Below, piece by piece: positions 16,232 to 24,121 of a stretch of 64,000 bases of DNA (position 1 is its first letter; each line of letters starts with the position of its first letter). The position numbers were made by a program, and so were the translations under genes. The notes under the pieces are model-generated. The model made no database searches and was not told where the DNA came from. It saw only the letters and a list, made by a program, of their open reading frames with translations. Source of the DNA: Flavobacteriales bacterium (GTDB taxonomy: Bacteria > Bacteroidota > Bacteroidia > Flavobacteriales_F > PHOS-HE28); the NCBI GenBank assembly GCA_016713875.1, contig JADJOI010000003.1, forward strand, positions 1,674,001-1,738,000. The letters are read 5' to 3'.

Positions 16232-16855
16232 ATGAGAACACAAACGAAAGAGACACAAAGTCACCTGACGCCACAGAAGGCGTTGGACATCCTGATCGAA
16301 GGCAACAAGCGCTTCGTGAGCAACCTGAAGGCGAACCGCGACCTGCTGAAACAGGTGAACGAGACCAGCGACGGTCAGCATCCCTTCGCCGTGATCCTGA
16401 GCTGCATCGACAGCCGCACCAGTGCCGAGCTGATCTTCGATCAGGGCCTCGGCGACATCTTCAGCGTGCGCATCGCCGGCAATTGCGTGAATGAGGACAT
16501 CCTCGGCAGCATGGAGTTCGCTTGCAAGGTGGCCGGCGCCAAGCTGATCGTGGTGCTTGGCCACAGCAAGTGTGGCGCGGTGAAAGGCGCGTGCGACGAC
16601 GTGCGTATGGGCAACCTCACCGCCTTGCTCAACAAGATCCGCCCGGCTGTGGATGACACAAAGGCCGCTGGGGCTCGCAACAGCGGGAACAGCGAATTCG
16701 TGGAGGCCGTGGCCCACCGCAATGTGGAATTGGCCCTGGAACAGATCCTGGAACGGAGCCCCATCCTGAAGGAGATGCTCGCTGCGGATGAGATCGGGAT
16801 CGTCGGTGGCATGTACGATGTGAGCACCGGCGAGGTGGATCTGATCGGGTGCTGA
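16232..16855 (+). CDS. beta-carbonic anhydrase (first of two)
   Basis: 207 aa. Zinc ligands are complete: C58 and D60/R62 dyad in SCIDSRTSAE, H111 and C114 in GHSKCGAVKG. The N-terminus with ALDILIEGNKRFVSNL is typical of the beta class. It interconverts CO2 and bicarbonate. The gene lies 26 bp after the SulP gene and is followed at 16869 by a strong hairpin, so the two form a bicistronic unit. No signal peptide, so the enzyme is cytosolic. Confidence 0.95.
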   Translation: MRTQTKETQSHLTPQKALDILIEGNKRFVSNLKANRDLLKQVNETSDGQHPFAVILSCIDSRTSAELIFDQGLGDIFSVRIAGNCVNEDILGSMEFACKVAGAKLIVVLGHSKCGAVKGACDDVRMGNLTALLNKIRPAVDDTKAAGARNSGNSEFVEAVAHRNVELALEQILERSPILKEMLAADEIGIVGGMYDVSTGEVDLIGC

Positions 16856-16868
16856 TCACGCGAAGGGG

Positions 16869-16909
16869 AAAGGGCCGGACCCGCTATACTTGTGCGGGCC
16901 CGGCCCTTT
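16869..16909. terminator. 16-bp hairpin whose loop contains a promoter-like -7 box
   Basis: Arms 16869-16884 and 16894-16909 match at 15 of 16 positions (A/G difference), beginning AAAGGGCCGG and ending CCGGCCCTTT. The 9-nt loop is TATACTTGT, which contains TATACTTG (close to TAnnTTTG). It follows the carbonic anhydrase stop by 13 nt and is probably its terminator; it could also present a promoter for the small ORF that starts at 16913. Confidence 0.65.
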
Positions 16910-16912
16910 CGC

Positions 16913-17230
16913 ATGCGCGCCACCTTCAAGATCATCGGTTTGCTCGTCGGCCTGCTGGCCGGGCTGGGCAATGCGCCATTGCACTGGTGCGAAGCCTTCG
17001 AGGCCGCAGCTATCGCGAGCTCGGCGGACAACACCGGCAAGAGCGGCGAGGAATCGAACCAGGAAGGCGGCAAGAGTTCCGCGGAAGAAGACAACGAAGA
17101 CCCCAAGTGGTCGGCCGGCGATGGGAACATCGCCTTGCGATCCGCCGCCGGTGCGCTTTGCAGCCACCAGCATGGCGGCACGCGCGATGGTTTCGCACGC
17201 ATCGGCCTGCGCCCGCCTTCCGGCTCGTAG
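16913..17230 (+). CDS. possible small secreted protein
   Basis: 105-aa frame starting MRATFKIIGLLVGLLAGLGN, a plausible signal peptide, followed by an acidic, low-complexity middle (EESNQEGGKSS, EEDNEDPKW). The last third (from about residue 75) is less protein-like, so a frameshift or a false ORF is possible. It starts 4 nt after the hairpin at 16869-16909. No family recognised. Confidence 0.4.
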   Translation: MRATFKIIGLLVGLLAGLGNAPLHWCEAFEAAAIASSADNTGKSGEESNQEGGKSSAEEDNEDPKWSAGDGNIALRSAAGALCSHQHGGTRDGFARIGLRPPSGS

Positions 17231-17383
17231 AGGCGTATTGCGCCCAGCAAGCCGAATGCGGTCGGCCTTGTCTGCCCTCTTCGTTCCATCACGCCATACT
17301 CGTTCACGCAGGAAACTGATCCATTCGTTCCGCTGGTCGCACTGGCCCGGCCACAGCACAATGATCCCAACGAATTCCTGATC

Positions 17384-18709
17384 TTGAAGACTTCAAGCAG
17401 AACCTTCCTCCCAGACCTGCTCGCAGGGCTCTCGGTGAGCTTCGCGGCGCTCGCTTTAGGCGCTGCCTTCGGCGTCATGAGCGGCCGCGGCGCCTTCGCG
17501 GGCATGATCGCTGCGGGCGTCATTCCCATCGTCACCGGCCTTTTCGGCGGTACGCGGCTGAGCGTTTCCGGGCCGACCGGTCCCATGACGGCCGTCTCCT
17601 CCGTGGTGATCGCCCTGGCCTACGACAAGTTCGGCGGCGAGCGTCTCCTGGCCGAGCAGTTCATCACGCTCGTGTTCATGCTCACGGCCGCAGGCCTCTT
17701 GCTGGCTGGGTTGCTCCGCACAGGCCGGCTCATCCGCTTCGTGCCCAAGACGGTGATCCTCGGCTTCATGAGCGGCATCGCCATGGTGATCTGGGTGGAC
17801 CAGATCAAGGTGCTCTTCGGGCTCGATGGCAAGGAAGCGCCCACCGGTACGATGCACCTGAACCTCGCCTACAGCGCCATCACGTTCCTGCTGATCCTCA
17901 CGCTTCCCAAATTGCTGGCGAAACTCAACCTGCCCAAGCGCGTGGCCATGTTCATACCGGCAACGCTCACGTCCATCATCATCATGACGGTGATCACCAC
18001 CGTGTTCTCCATCGACATCCAGCACATCAGCCTGGGCGCTCCCGTGAGCTCGCTCGGTGAGTTCAAGCAGATGATGCTCTCCTACCTGCCCACCAGCCGG
18101 ATCATGACGCAGGAGCACCTGCTGATGGCCGCGCCCTATGCGTTGCAGCTGATCATGCTGGGCTACCTCGACTCGCTGCTCACGGCCTTGATCATGGACC
18201 ACCTCACCTCTAAAAAGTCCAGACTGGACAAGGAACTTGTAGGCCAGGGACTCGCCAACGGGCTCTCTGCCCTGCTGGGCGGCATTCCCGGCGCGCAGGC
18301 CACCATTCGCTCGGTGCTCTTGTTCAAGGAAGGGGCGCATACACGGATCGGTGCGATGAGCGCAGGGGTGTTCACCCTGCTCGGTCTGGTCGCCTTCCGC
18401 AATTCCATCGGGCTCATCACCTCGGCCGTCTTCATCGGTGTGCTCTTCAAGGCGGCATTGGACGTGTTCGAGAAGGAATTCCTCACGCTTTACGTGAAAC
18501 GGCGTTGGTACACCTCGCGGAAGCGGAACATCCAGATCGCCTTCATCATGTACACCATGCTGCTCACCGCGTTCTACGACCTCAACGTGGCGGTGATCAG
18601 CGCCACCATCCTGCACTACGTGTGCAAGCGGTTCTGGAGGATCGCAGACGTGGAGGACAAGCTCGAAAAGGCTGTGGAGGAGGAGCTGGCCAAGCATGTC
18701 AGGGCATGA
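17384..18709 (+). CDS. SulP family inorganic anion transporter (second of two)
   Basis: 441 aa with about 11 membrane helices, starting FLPDLLAGLSVSFAALALGAAF and carrying the SulP signature GTRLSVSGPTGPMTAV (about residues 54-69). It lacks a C-terminal STAS domain and ends in a charged helix (VEDKLEKAVEEELAKHV). It starts at TTG; no ATG in frame precedes the first helix. Only distantly similar to the first SulP protein. The second carbonic anhydrase follows after 68 bp, so bicarbonate is again the favoured substrate (inference). Confidence 0.9.
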   Translation: MKTSSRTFLPDLLAGLSVSFAALALGAAFGVMSGRGAFAGMIAAGVIPIVTGLFGGTRLSVSGPTGPMTAVSSVVIALAYDKFGGERLLAEQFITLVFMLTAAGLLLAGLLRTGRLIRFVPKTVILGFMSGIAMVIWVDQIKVLFGLDGKEAPTGTMHLNLAYSAITFLLILTLPKLLAKLNLPKRVAMFIPATLTSIIIMTVITTVFSIDIQHISLGAPVSSLGEFKQMMLSYLPTSRIMTQEHLLMAAPYALQLIMLGYLDSLLTALIMDHLTSKKSRLDKELVGQGLANGLSALLGGIPGAQATIRSVLLFKEGAHTRIGAMSAGVFTLLGLVAFRNSIGLITSAVFIGVLFKAALDVFEKEFLTLYVKRRWYTSRKRNIQIAFIMYTMLLTAFYDLNVAVISATILHYVCKRFWRIADVEDKLEKAVEEELAKHVRA

Positions 18710-18777
18710 ATCCGGTGCCTGCCCTTTTTTCAGCCTTGACATAGATACCGACATTCGCCTTGGAAGAATTCAAGAAG

Positions 18778-19413
18778 ATGAACGAACTGAAGGCCGATCT
18801 CCACAAGATCCTCCTGTCGCGCAACCAGGAATGGAGCGCCCGCATGCGCCAGGAGAACCCGGAGCTCTTCACCGAACTGGCCAAGCACCAGACCCCCTTC
18901 TTCCTCTGGATCGGATGCGCCGACAGCCGGGTGCCACCCAACCAGATCACCGGCACGATGCCCGGCGACATGTTCATCCACCGGAACATCGCCAACATGG
19001 TGATCCACACCGACCTGAACATGCTGAGCGTGGTGGACTACGGCGTGAACGTGCTGGGCATCGATCACCTGATCGTGTGCGGCCATTACGGTTGCGGTGG
19101 CGTGAAAGCGGCCATGGGTCCGGAGTTCGGCGGCCCTGCCTCCTACTGGATCCGCGAGATCCGAGACATCGCTCGGATGCACCGGGATGAGTTGGATGCC
19201 ATTCACGATGAGGAGGCGCGCTTCGACCGGCTCGTGGAGCTCAATGTGGCGGAGCAGGCCTTTGACCTCAGCCGCACCGCCATCGTGCGCGATGCCTGGG
19301 CTAAGGGCCGCAAGGTGCATGTGCACGGCTGGGTGTACGGCTTGAAGGACGGATTGATCAAGGACTTGAAGGTCACTCGGTCGAGCTTCGCCGAGGTGAA
19401 CGCAGGGAAGTGA
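18778..19413 (+). CDS. can: beta-carbonic anhydrase, Can type (second of two)
   Basis: 211 aa, closer to the E. coli Can group than the first copy: GCADSRVPPNQITG (C47, D49, R51), FIHRNIANMV, DYGVNVLGIDHLIVCGHYGCGG (H103, C106 near the end). All zinc and catalytic residues are present. ATG at 18778 was preferred to the TTG at 18760 because the family's N-terminal helix begins there. No signal peptide. Confidence 0.95.
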   Translation: MNELKADLHKILLSRNQEWSARMRQENPELFTELAKHQTPFFLWIGCADSRVPPNQITGTMPGDMFIHRNIANMVIHTDLNMLSVVDYGVNVLGIDHLIVCGHYGCGGVKAAMGPEFGGPASYWIREIRDIARMHRDELDAIHDEEARFDRLVELNVAEQAFDLSRTAIVRDAWAKGRKVHVHGWVYGLKDGLIKDLKVTRSSFAEVNAGK

Positions 19414-19477
19414 CCACTGATCCTGTGCTGGGCGCGATAAGGCGCATCCCTTAGGCACAGGGCGATGCTGAACCTGA

Positions 19478-20349
19478 ATGGTCGCTGGTCCACCCGGTGT
19501 CGAACGCTTCGCGGGCCGCGAGCTGGCTGTGGCCAACATGCACGGCAAGGAAGCGGCCATCGGTACGGCCCTGCTGAAGCGCCTTCCGTTCTCCGGAGTC
19601 ATCGCCGTCCCCGACCTGGATACCGACCGGTTCGGCGCCTTCAGTGGCGAGGTGGAGCGCGGCACCGATCCGCGCACCGCGGCGCTGCACAAGGCCATGC
19701 ACGGCGCCGAGCGCAGTGGGGCCGACCTGGTGATCGCCAGCGAGGGCTCCTTCGTGCCCTATCCGCCCGCCCCCTTCATCACCTGCGCCGAGGAATGGCT
19801 GGTGCTGCTCGATGCGCGCGATGGGACCAGCTGGACCCATCGCCACGTGACCCTGGAGAGCATGGCCGGCGGCCAGGCATGCACCACCGTGGACGAGGTG
19901 CTCGCCTTCGCCTCCCGGATGGGCTTCCCGGAACATGCCCTGGTGCTCAAACCCCGGGAGCACTGGCGCAGCGGCGACACGGTGGTGAAAGGCATCACCG
20001 ATCGGAGGGCCCTGCAGGGCGAAGTGGACCGCCTGCTGGCCGCGCACGGCGGATTGTGGGTGGAAAGCGACCTCCGGGCGATGATGAACCCCACGCGGAT
20101 GGCCGCCATCCGCACCACGGCCGAGCGCTTCGCCCGGGAACTGGGCACCTGCTGCCCGCAGTGCGGGCGGTGCACTTCGCGATCTCCGAGGCCCGGCCCG
20201 GCCTGCCCTGCGGGCTTTGTGGACAGCCCACCCGCAGCATCCGGGCCCACCTTCGCCGTTGCGCGTCCTGCGAGCAGTTCGCCACCGTACCCCGGGAGGA
20301 CGGCCGGGTGAGCGAGGATCCGCAGCATGGCGACCACTGCAACCCGTGA
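19478..20349 (+). pseudogene. DUF6671 family protein, frameshifted near 20165-20168
   Basis: From ATG 19478 the first 229 codons give a DUF6671-like protein (AVANMHGKEAAIGTALL, DTDRFGAFSGEVERG, ASEGSFVPYPP, GVTDRRAL-type segment GITDRRALQGEV). At CPQCG (20156-20167) the frame is lost: the expected continuation, with zinc-ribbon motifs LPCGLCGQPTRS and AHLRRCASC, is read in another frame up to the stop at 20347-20349. One G missing from the GGG at 20165-20167 would restore TGC GGG GCG GTG and join the two parts. So the gene is either a real frameshift mutant or carries a consensus error. Confidence 0.8.
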
Positions 20350-20381
20350 CCCGTGTCACGGCCGCACCTGAACAGGCGGGG

Positions 20382-20389
20382 TATCTTCG
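20382..20389 (+). promoter_or_regulatory. -7 promoter element for pruA
   Basis: TATCTTCG, same form as the element before tRNA-Ser, 20 nt upstream of the pruA ATG (20410). Confidence 0.5.
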
Positions 20390-20409
20390 CGCCCCAGCGA
20401 ACCCCGGCC

Positions 20410-22038
20410 ATGAGCAACGCCACCTTCCACGTTCCCGTCCCCAAGAACGAACCCGTCCTCAGCTACGCCCCCGGCACCCCCGAGCGCGCGGCGCTGCAGG
20501 CCGAGATGGACCGCCGCCTGAGGACGATCATCGATGCACCCATGTGGATCGGCGGCCAGGCCGTGCTCACCAAGGACCTGCGGAAGATGAGCCCGCCGCA
20601 CAAGCACGCACACAAGCTGGGCATGGCCCACTTCGGCGATGCGAAGCATGTGCGTGCCGCCATCGACGCCGCCCTGAAGGCCAAGCGCGATTGGGAGCAT
20701 ATGCCCTTCACGGAGCGAGCCGCCATCATGCTGAAGGCCGCCGACCTGATCGCTGGTCCGTACCGTGCCAGCATCAATGCCGCCACCATGTTGGGCCAGG
20801 GCAAGAACGCCTTCCAGGCCGAGATCGACAGCGCCTGCGAGTTCGCCGACTTCCTCCGCTTCAACGTCGCCTATGCGCAGCAGATCTACAACGACCAGCC
20901 CATCAGCTCGCCCGGCGTGTGGAACCGCCTGGAGTACCGCGCGCTCGAGGGCTTCGTGTTCGCCTTGACGCCCTTCAACTTCACCGCCATCGCCGGCAAC
21001 TTGCCCGCCAGCTGCGCCCTCATGGGCAACACCGTGGTGTGGAAGTGCGCCGACACCCAGGCTTACAGCGCCCAGGTGATCATGGAGATCTTCAACGCCG
21101 CCGGGCTGCCCGGCGGGGTCATCAACCTCATCCACGTGGACGGTCCCACCGCGGGGGAGGTCATCTTCAAGCACAAGGACTTCGCCGGCATCCACTTCAC
21201 CGGCAGCACCAAGGTGTTCCGCCACATCTGGCAGACCATCGGCAACAACCTGCCCCTGTACCGCAGCTACCCCCGCATCGTGGGCGAAACGGGCGGCAAG
21301 GACTTCGTGCTCGCGCATCCCACGGCCGACCCCAAGGTGGTGGCCACCGCGCTCAGCCGTGGCGCCTTCGAGTTCCAGGGGCAGAAGTGCAGTGCCGCCA
21401 GCCGCGCCTACATCCCCGAGAACATCTGGCCGCAGGTGAAGAAGGAGCTGCTCGCCGACCTCGCCGAGATGAGGATGGGCGACCCGCGCGACTTCCGGAA
21501 CTTCATCGGCGCCGTGATCGACGAGAAGGCCTTCGACAAGATCGCCGGCTACATCGATGGGCTCAAGAAGGACAGGAAGAACGTCACCATCATCGCCGGT
21601 GGCAAGGCCGACAAGAAGACCGGCTACTTCATCGAACCCACCGTGGCCGTCGCGAAGGACCCGAAGAGCGTGACCATGTGCGAGGAGATCTTCGGGCCCG
21701 TGCTCACCATCTACGTGTACAGCACCAACCGCTGGATGGACACGCTGAAGCTGGTGGATAGCACCGGCGAGTACGCGCTTACGGGCGCCGTGATCAGCAA
21801 CGACCGCGCGAGCATCGTGCAGGCCACCCAGGTGCTGCGCCATGCCGCCGGCAACTTCTACATCAACGACAAGCCCACCGGGGCCGTGGTGGGGCAGCAG
21901 CCGTTCGGTGGCGCACGCGGCAGCGGCACCAACGACAAGGCCGGCAGCTACCTCAACCTGATCCGCTGGGTGAGCCCGCGGACCATCAAGGAGACCTTCG
22001 TGCCGCCCACCGAGCACGGGTATCCGTTCCTGGGGTAA
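20410..22038 (+). CDS. pruA: L-glutamate gamma-semialdehyde dehydrogenase (1-pyrroline-5-carboxylate dehydrogenase)
   Basis: 542 aa, the length of the stand-alone Bacteroidota enzyme. It oxidises glutamate gamma-semialdehyde (from proline) to glutamate with NAD+. Active-site features: TPFNFTAIAGNLP with N190, FTGSTKVF (263-270), general base E293 in VGETGGKD and nucleophile C327 in GQKCSAASRAY; C-terminal QQPFGGARGSGTNDKAGS. ATG at 20410 (MSNATFHVP) is the usual start and lies 20 nt after a -7 box. No proline dehydrogenase gene lies next to it. Confidence 0.97.
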   Translation: MSNATFHVPVPKNEPVLSYAPGTPERAALQAEMDRRLRTIIDAPMWIGGQAVLTKDLRKMSPPHKHAHKLGMAHFGDAKHVRAAIDAALKAKRDWEHMPFTERAAIMLKAADLIAGPYRASINAATMLGQGKNAFQAEIDSACEFADFLRFNVAYAQQIYNDQPISSPGVWNRLEYRALEGFVFALTPFNFTAIAGNLPASCALMGNTVVWKCADTQAYSAQVIMEIFNAAGLPGGVINLIHVDGPTAGEVIFKHKDFAGIHFTGSTKVFRHIWQTIGNNLPLYRSYPRIVGETGGKDFVLAHPTADPKVVATALSRGAFEFQGQKCSAASRAYIPENIWPQVKKELLADLAEMRMGDPRDFRNFIGAVIDEKAFDKIAGYIDGLKKDRKNVTIIAGGKADKKTGYFIEPTVAVAKDPKSVTMCEEIFGPVLTIYVYSTNRWMDTLKLVDSTGEYALTGAVISNDRASIVQATQVLRHAAGNFYINDKPTGAVVGQQPFGGARGSGTNDKAGSYLNLIRWVSPRTIKETFVPPTEHGYPFLG

Positions 22039-22116
22039 GGCTGTCCACGATCGATCGTTGATCGCGGACCGGTCGGCCTCACCGGGCCTCCCAAGCCACC
22101 ATGCCACCTTCGCAGG

Positions 22117-22425
22117 GTGAAGGAGAAGCTGAGCCGCCTGCTGCCCAATAGCCTGCGCAACCGCTACGGCGTGGCCGTCCTGGTCCTGTTCGCGTGGATC
22201 GCCTTCTTCGACGAGTACGACCTGTGGACCACCTTCAAGTTGCGCCGCCAATTGGCCCGCATGAAGAGCGAACAGGCCTGGTACCAGGAACAGATCGGCG
22301 TCACCCGGCAGCACCTGCACCAGCTGACCAGCGACAAGCAGCTGCTGGAGAAGTTCGCCCGGGAGCGCTACCTCATGAAGCGCGACAACGAGGAGATCTT
22401 CGTGCTGGTGCCGGCCGAGGATTGA
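22117..22425 (+). CDS. septum formation initiator (FtsB/DivIC) family protein
   Basis: 102 aa: short cytosolic N-terminus, one membrane helix (GVAVLVLFAWIAFF, about residues 18-31), a periplasmic coiled coil (LRRQLARMKSEQAWYQEQI) and the conserved end LLEKFARERYLMKRDNEEIFVL. Members bridge FtsL and FtsQ in the division complex. It must start at GTG 22117; no ATG in frame fits. It is convergent with the porin-like gene that ends 5 nt later. Confidence 0.88.
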   Translation: MKEKLSRLLPNSLRNRYGVAVLVLFAWIAFFDEYDLWTTFKLRRQLARMKSEQAWYQEQIGVTRQHLHQLTSDKQLLEKFARERYLMKRDNEEIFVLVPAED

Positions 22426-22429
22426 CGCG

Positions 22430-23566
22430 CTAGAAGCGCGCGGCCACGCTCACCGTGATGCTGGTGTTGTCCTGCACGGGGCCATGGATGCTGTCGTAGA
22501 TGGCGTCCACGCCGTGGAAAGTGCGCACCTCGGACCGCGCCCACACCTCGTCCACCACGCGCACATCGCAGCCCAGGGAATAGCCCATGGTGGTGAAGCC
22601 ATGAACGGTGCCGGTGGAGAGGATCACCTGGTCCGGATCGGCATAGTGCTCAGCCCGGGCCACGAGCCTGACGCGATCGCCCACCTGCCGTCGCACGATG
22701 AGCAACGGCGTCCACCAGGCCTCCAGGGGCCCCGCGCCGCGGGCCTCCTGCACCCCGACGTCCACGCCCGCCTGCACGCCCCAGGCACCCCGGGTCCACG
22801 TGCCGAAGAGGTTGCTGAAGGCGCGGAAAAGCCCCAGGCTGTCCGGCACGTCGCTTCCGGCGAAGGTGCTCCAGTTCAGGGAAAGGCCGTCCTTCGGCCT
22901 CCACACGAGCTGCGTGCCCAGGCACGGGGTATCGTTCTGCACCCGACGGATGCGCTGCCAGCCGTTGAGGTACACGGCCGCCACCTCCCACTCGGGATGG
23001 GCGCTCCAGGTGAGCTTCGCTCCGCTCATGTAATAGGGCGAATTCTCTGCGGCGATGCTCCGCGTCAAGGTCCAGTTGTCGATCCCGATCGCGCTCTCCA
23101 GGCCGATGTGCGAGGGCATGATCCCGGCGTCGAGCCATAGGGTGCGACGGCGGTCCAGCGCCAGCCCCACCCGGGCTTCGAACACATGGCGCAGCAGGTC
23201 GGGCTCGGCGATGAGGTTGGCCTGCGCATAGGTGCCGGCCATCACGCCCAGGGCCGCCCGGGTCCGCGGTCGGTCATAGGCCACCTGCAGCAGGCCCAGG
23301 TTGAGGTCCACCTCGCTGTGCCGGTCGTACTGATAGAGGAAGCGGGGCCGTTCGTCGTCGCGGCTATGCCCGAAGTCATAGGCGAAATACACATCGACGA
23401 ACGCAGCCACCCGCAGGCCGCGAAGCGCGGTGCTGTCGCCCGGGCCCACCGCGTGCGCCGAGGCGCCGGCCAGAAGCCCGATCACCAGGCAGGCCGTCCG
23501 TGTGGCCCGCACCACCGGAGGCGCCGCGGTGCAGGTGCGGTCAATGGTGATGGCTTCCGGGCCCAT
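22430..23566 (-). CDS. porin-like outer-membrane beta-barrel protein
   Basis: About 378 aa. After a signal-peptide-like segment (TACLVIGLLAGASAHAVG) the protein is an almost continuous alternation of amphipathic strands with aromatic girdles, e.g. LRVAAFVDVYFAYDFGH, VDLNLGLLQVAYDRPRT and a C-terminal strand ending ITVSVAARF (terminal F), as expected of a 16-stranded-type barrel. Start is uncertain: ATG 23566 overlaps the slyD end by 26 nt, while GTG at 23515 gives a compact signal peptide after the slyD stop. Transport substrate unknown. Confidence 0.75.
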   Translation of the reverse strand: MGPEAITIDRTCTAAPPVVRATRTACLVIGLLAGASAHAVGPGDSTALRGLRVAAFVDVYFAYDFGHSRDDERPRFLYQYDRHSEVDLNLGLLQVAYDRPRTRAALGVMAGTYAQANLIAEPDLLRHVFEARVGLALDRRRTLWLDAGIMPSHIGLESAIGIDNWTLTRSIAAENSPYYMSGAKLTWSAHPEWEVAAVYLNGWQRIRRVQNDTPCLGTQLVWRPKDGLSLNWSTFAGSDVPDSLGLFRAFSNLFGTWTRGAWGVQAGVDVGVQEARGAGPLEAWWTPLLIVRRQVGDRVRLVARAEHYADPDQVILSTGTVHGFTTMGYSLGCDVRVVDEVWARSEVRTFHGVDAIYDSIHGPVQDNTSITVSVAARF

Positions 23567-24011
23567 GCACATGGCCATGTGCGATCTCGTCCGCGGTGGC
23601 CTCACGCACATCGGTGATCTCCACCTTGAAATGCAGGGTGACACCCGCCAGCGGATGGTTGCCGTTCAGCACCACCTCACCGTCCTTGACCTCCACCACG
23701 CTCCATACCCGGTTGTCCGGAGTTTGGAACTGCATGCCTTCCTCGACGGTCTGCGAGCCGAAACGGTCCATCGGCACGCGCTGCAGCAAGGAGTGGTCCA
23801 ATTCGCCGTAGCCCTTGCCCGGCTGCACCACCACGTCCATCGCGTCGCCCTTGACGCGCCCCTCCATCTGCTCCTCCAGCCCCGGTACGATGTTCCCGGC
23901 ACCATGCAGGTAAGCGAAGGCGTCACGGCCCGCACTGGTATCCAGTAGCACGCCGTCCGGATCGTTGAGGGTGTAATGGAACGAGACCACGGAGTGCTTG
24001 CCGATCTGCAT
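23541..24011 (-). CDS. slyD: FKBP-type peptidyl-prolyl isomerase, SlyD family
   Basis: 156 aa. FKBP domain with an inserted IF domain typical of SlyD: VSFHYTLNDPDGVLLDTS, FAYLHGAGNIVPGLEEQMEG (about residues 35-54), VVVQPGKGYGELD, and VVLNGNHPLAGVTLHFKVEI near residue 130; a short His-rich tail (HGHVHGPGSHHH) that could bind Ni2+. It catalyses proline isomerisation and acts as a chaperone. ATG at 24011 (MQIGKHSVV) is the conserved start; three upstream codons and an earlier ATG look non-native. Confidence 0.93.
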   Translation of the reverse strand: MQIGKHSVVSFHYTLNDPDGVLLDTSAGRDAFAYLHGAGNIVPGLEEQMEGRVKGDAMDVVVQPGKGYGELDHSLLQRVPMDRFGSQTVEEGMQFQTPDNRVWSVVEVKDGEVVLNGNHPLAGVTLHFKVEITDVREATADEIAHGHVHGPGSHHH

Positions 24012-24121
24012 GGGGTTTGGATGAGGGGGCAAGGTACGCCGCGCCCCTTGAGCGAAGGCCGCCCCTCGTCAGGGCCGGGCCCGTCATCCTCGGGCCGATG
24101 CGCCCTGTAGGCCGCTGCTGT

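Noticed and set aside
20356..22320. 654-codon open frame antisense to pruA
   Set aside because: Product of GC-rich third positions in pruA; no promoter, signal or domain, and the sense gene is certain.
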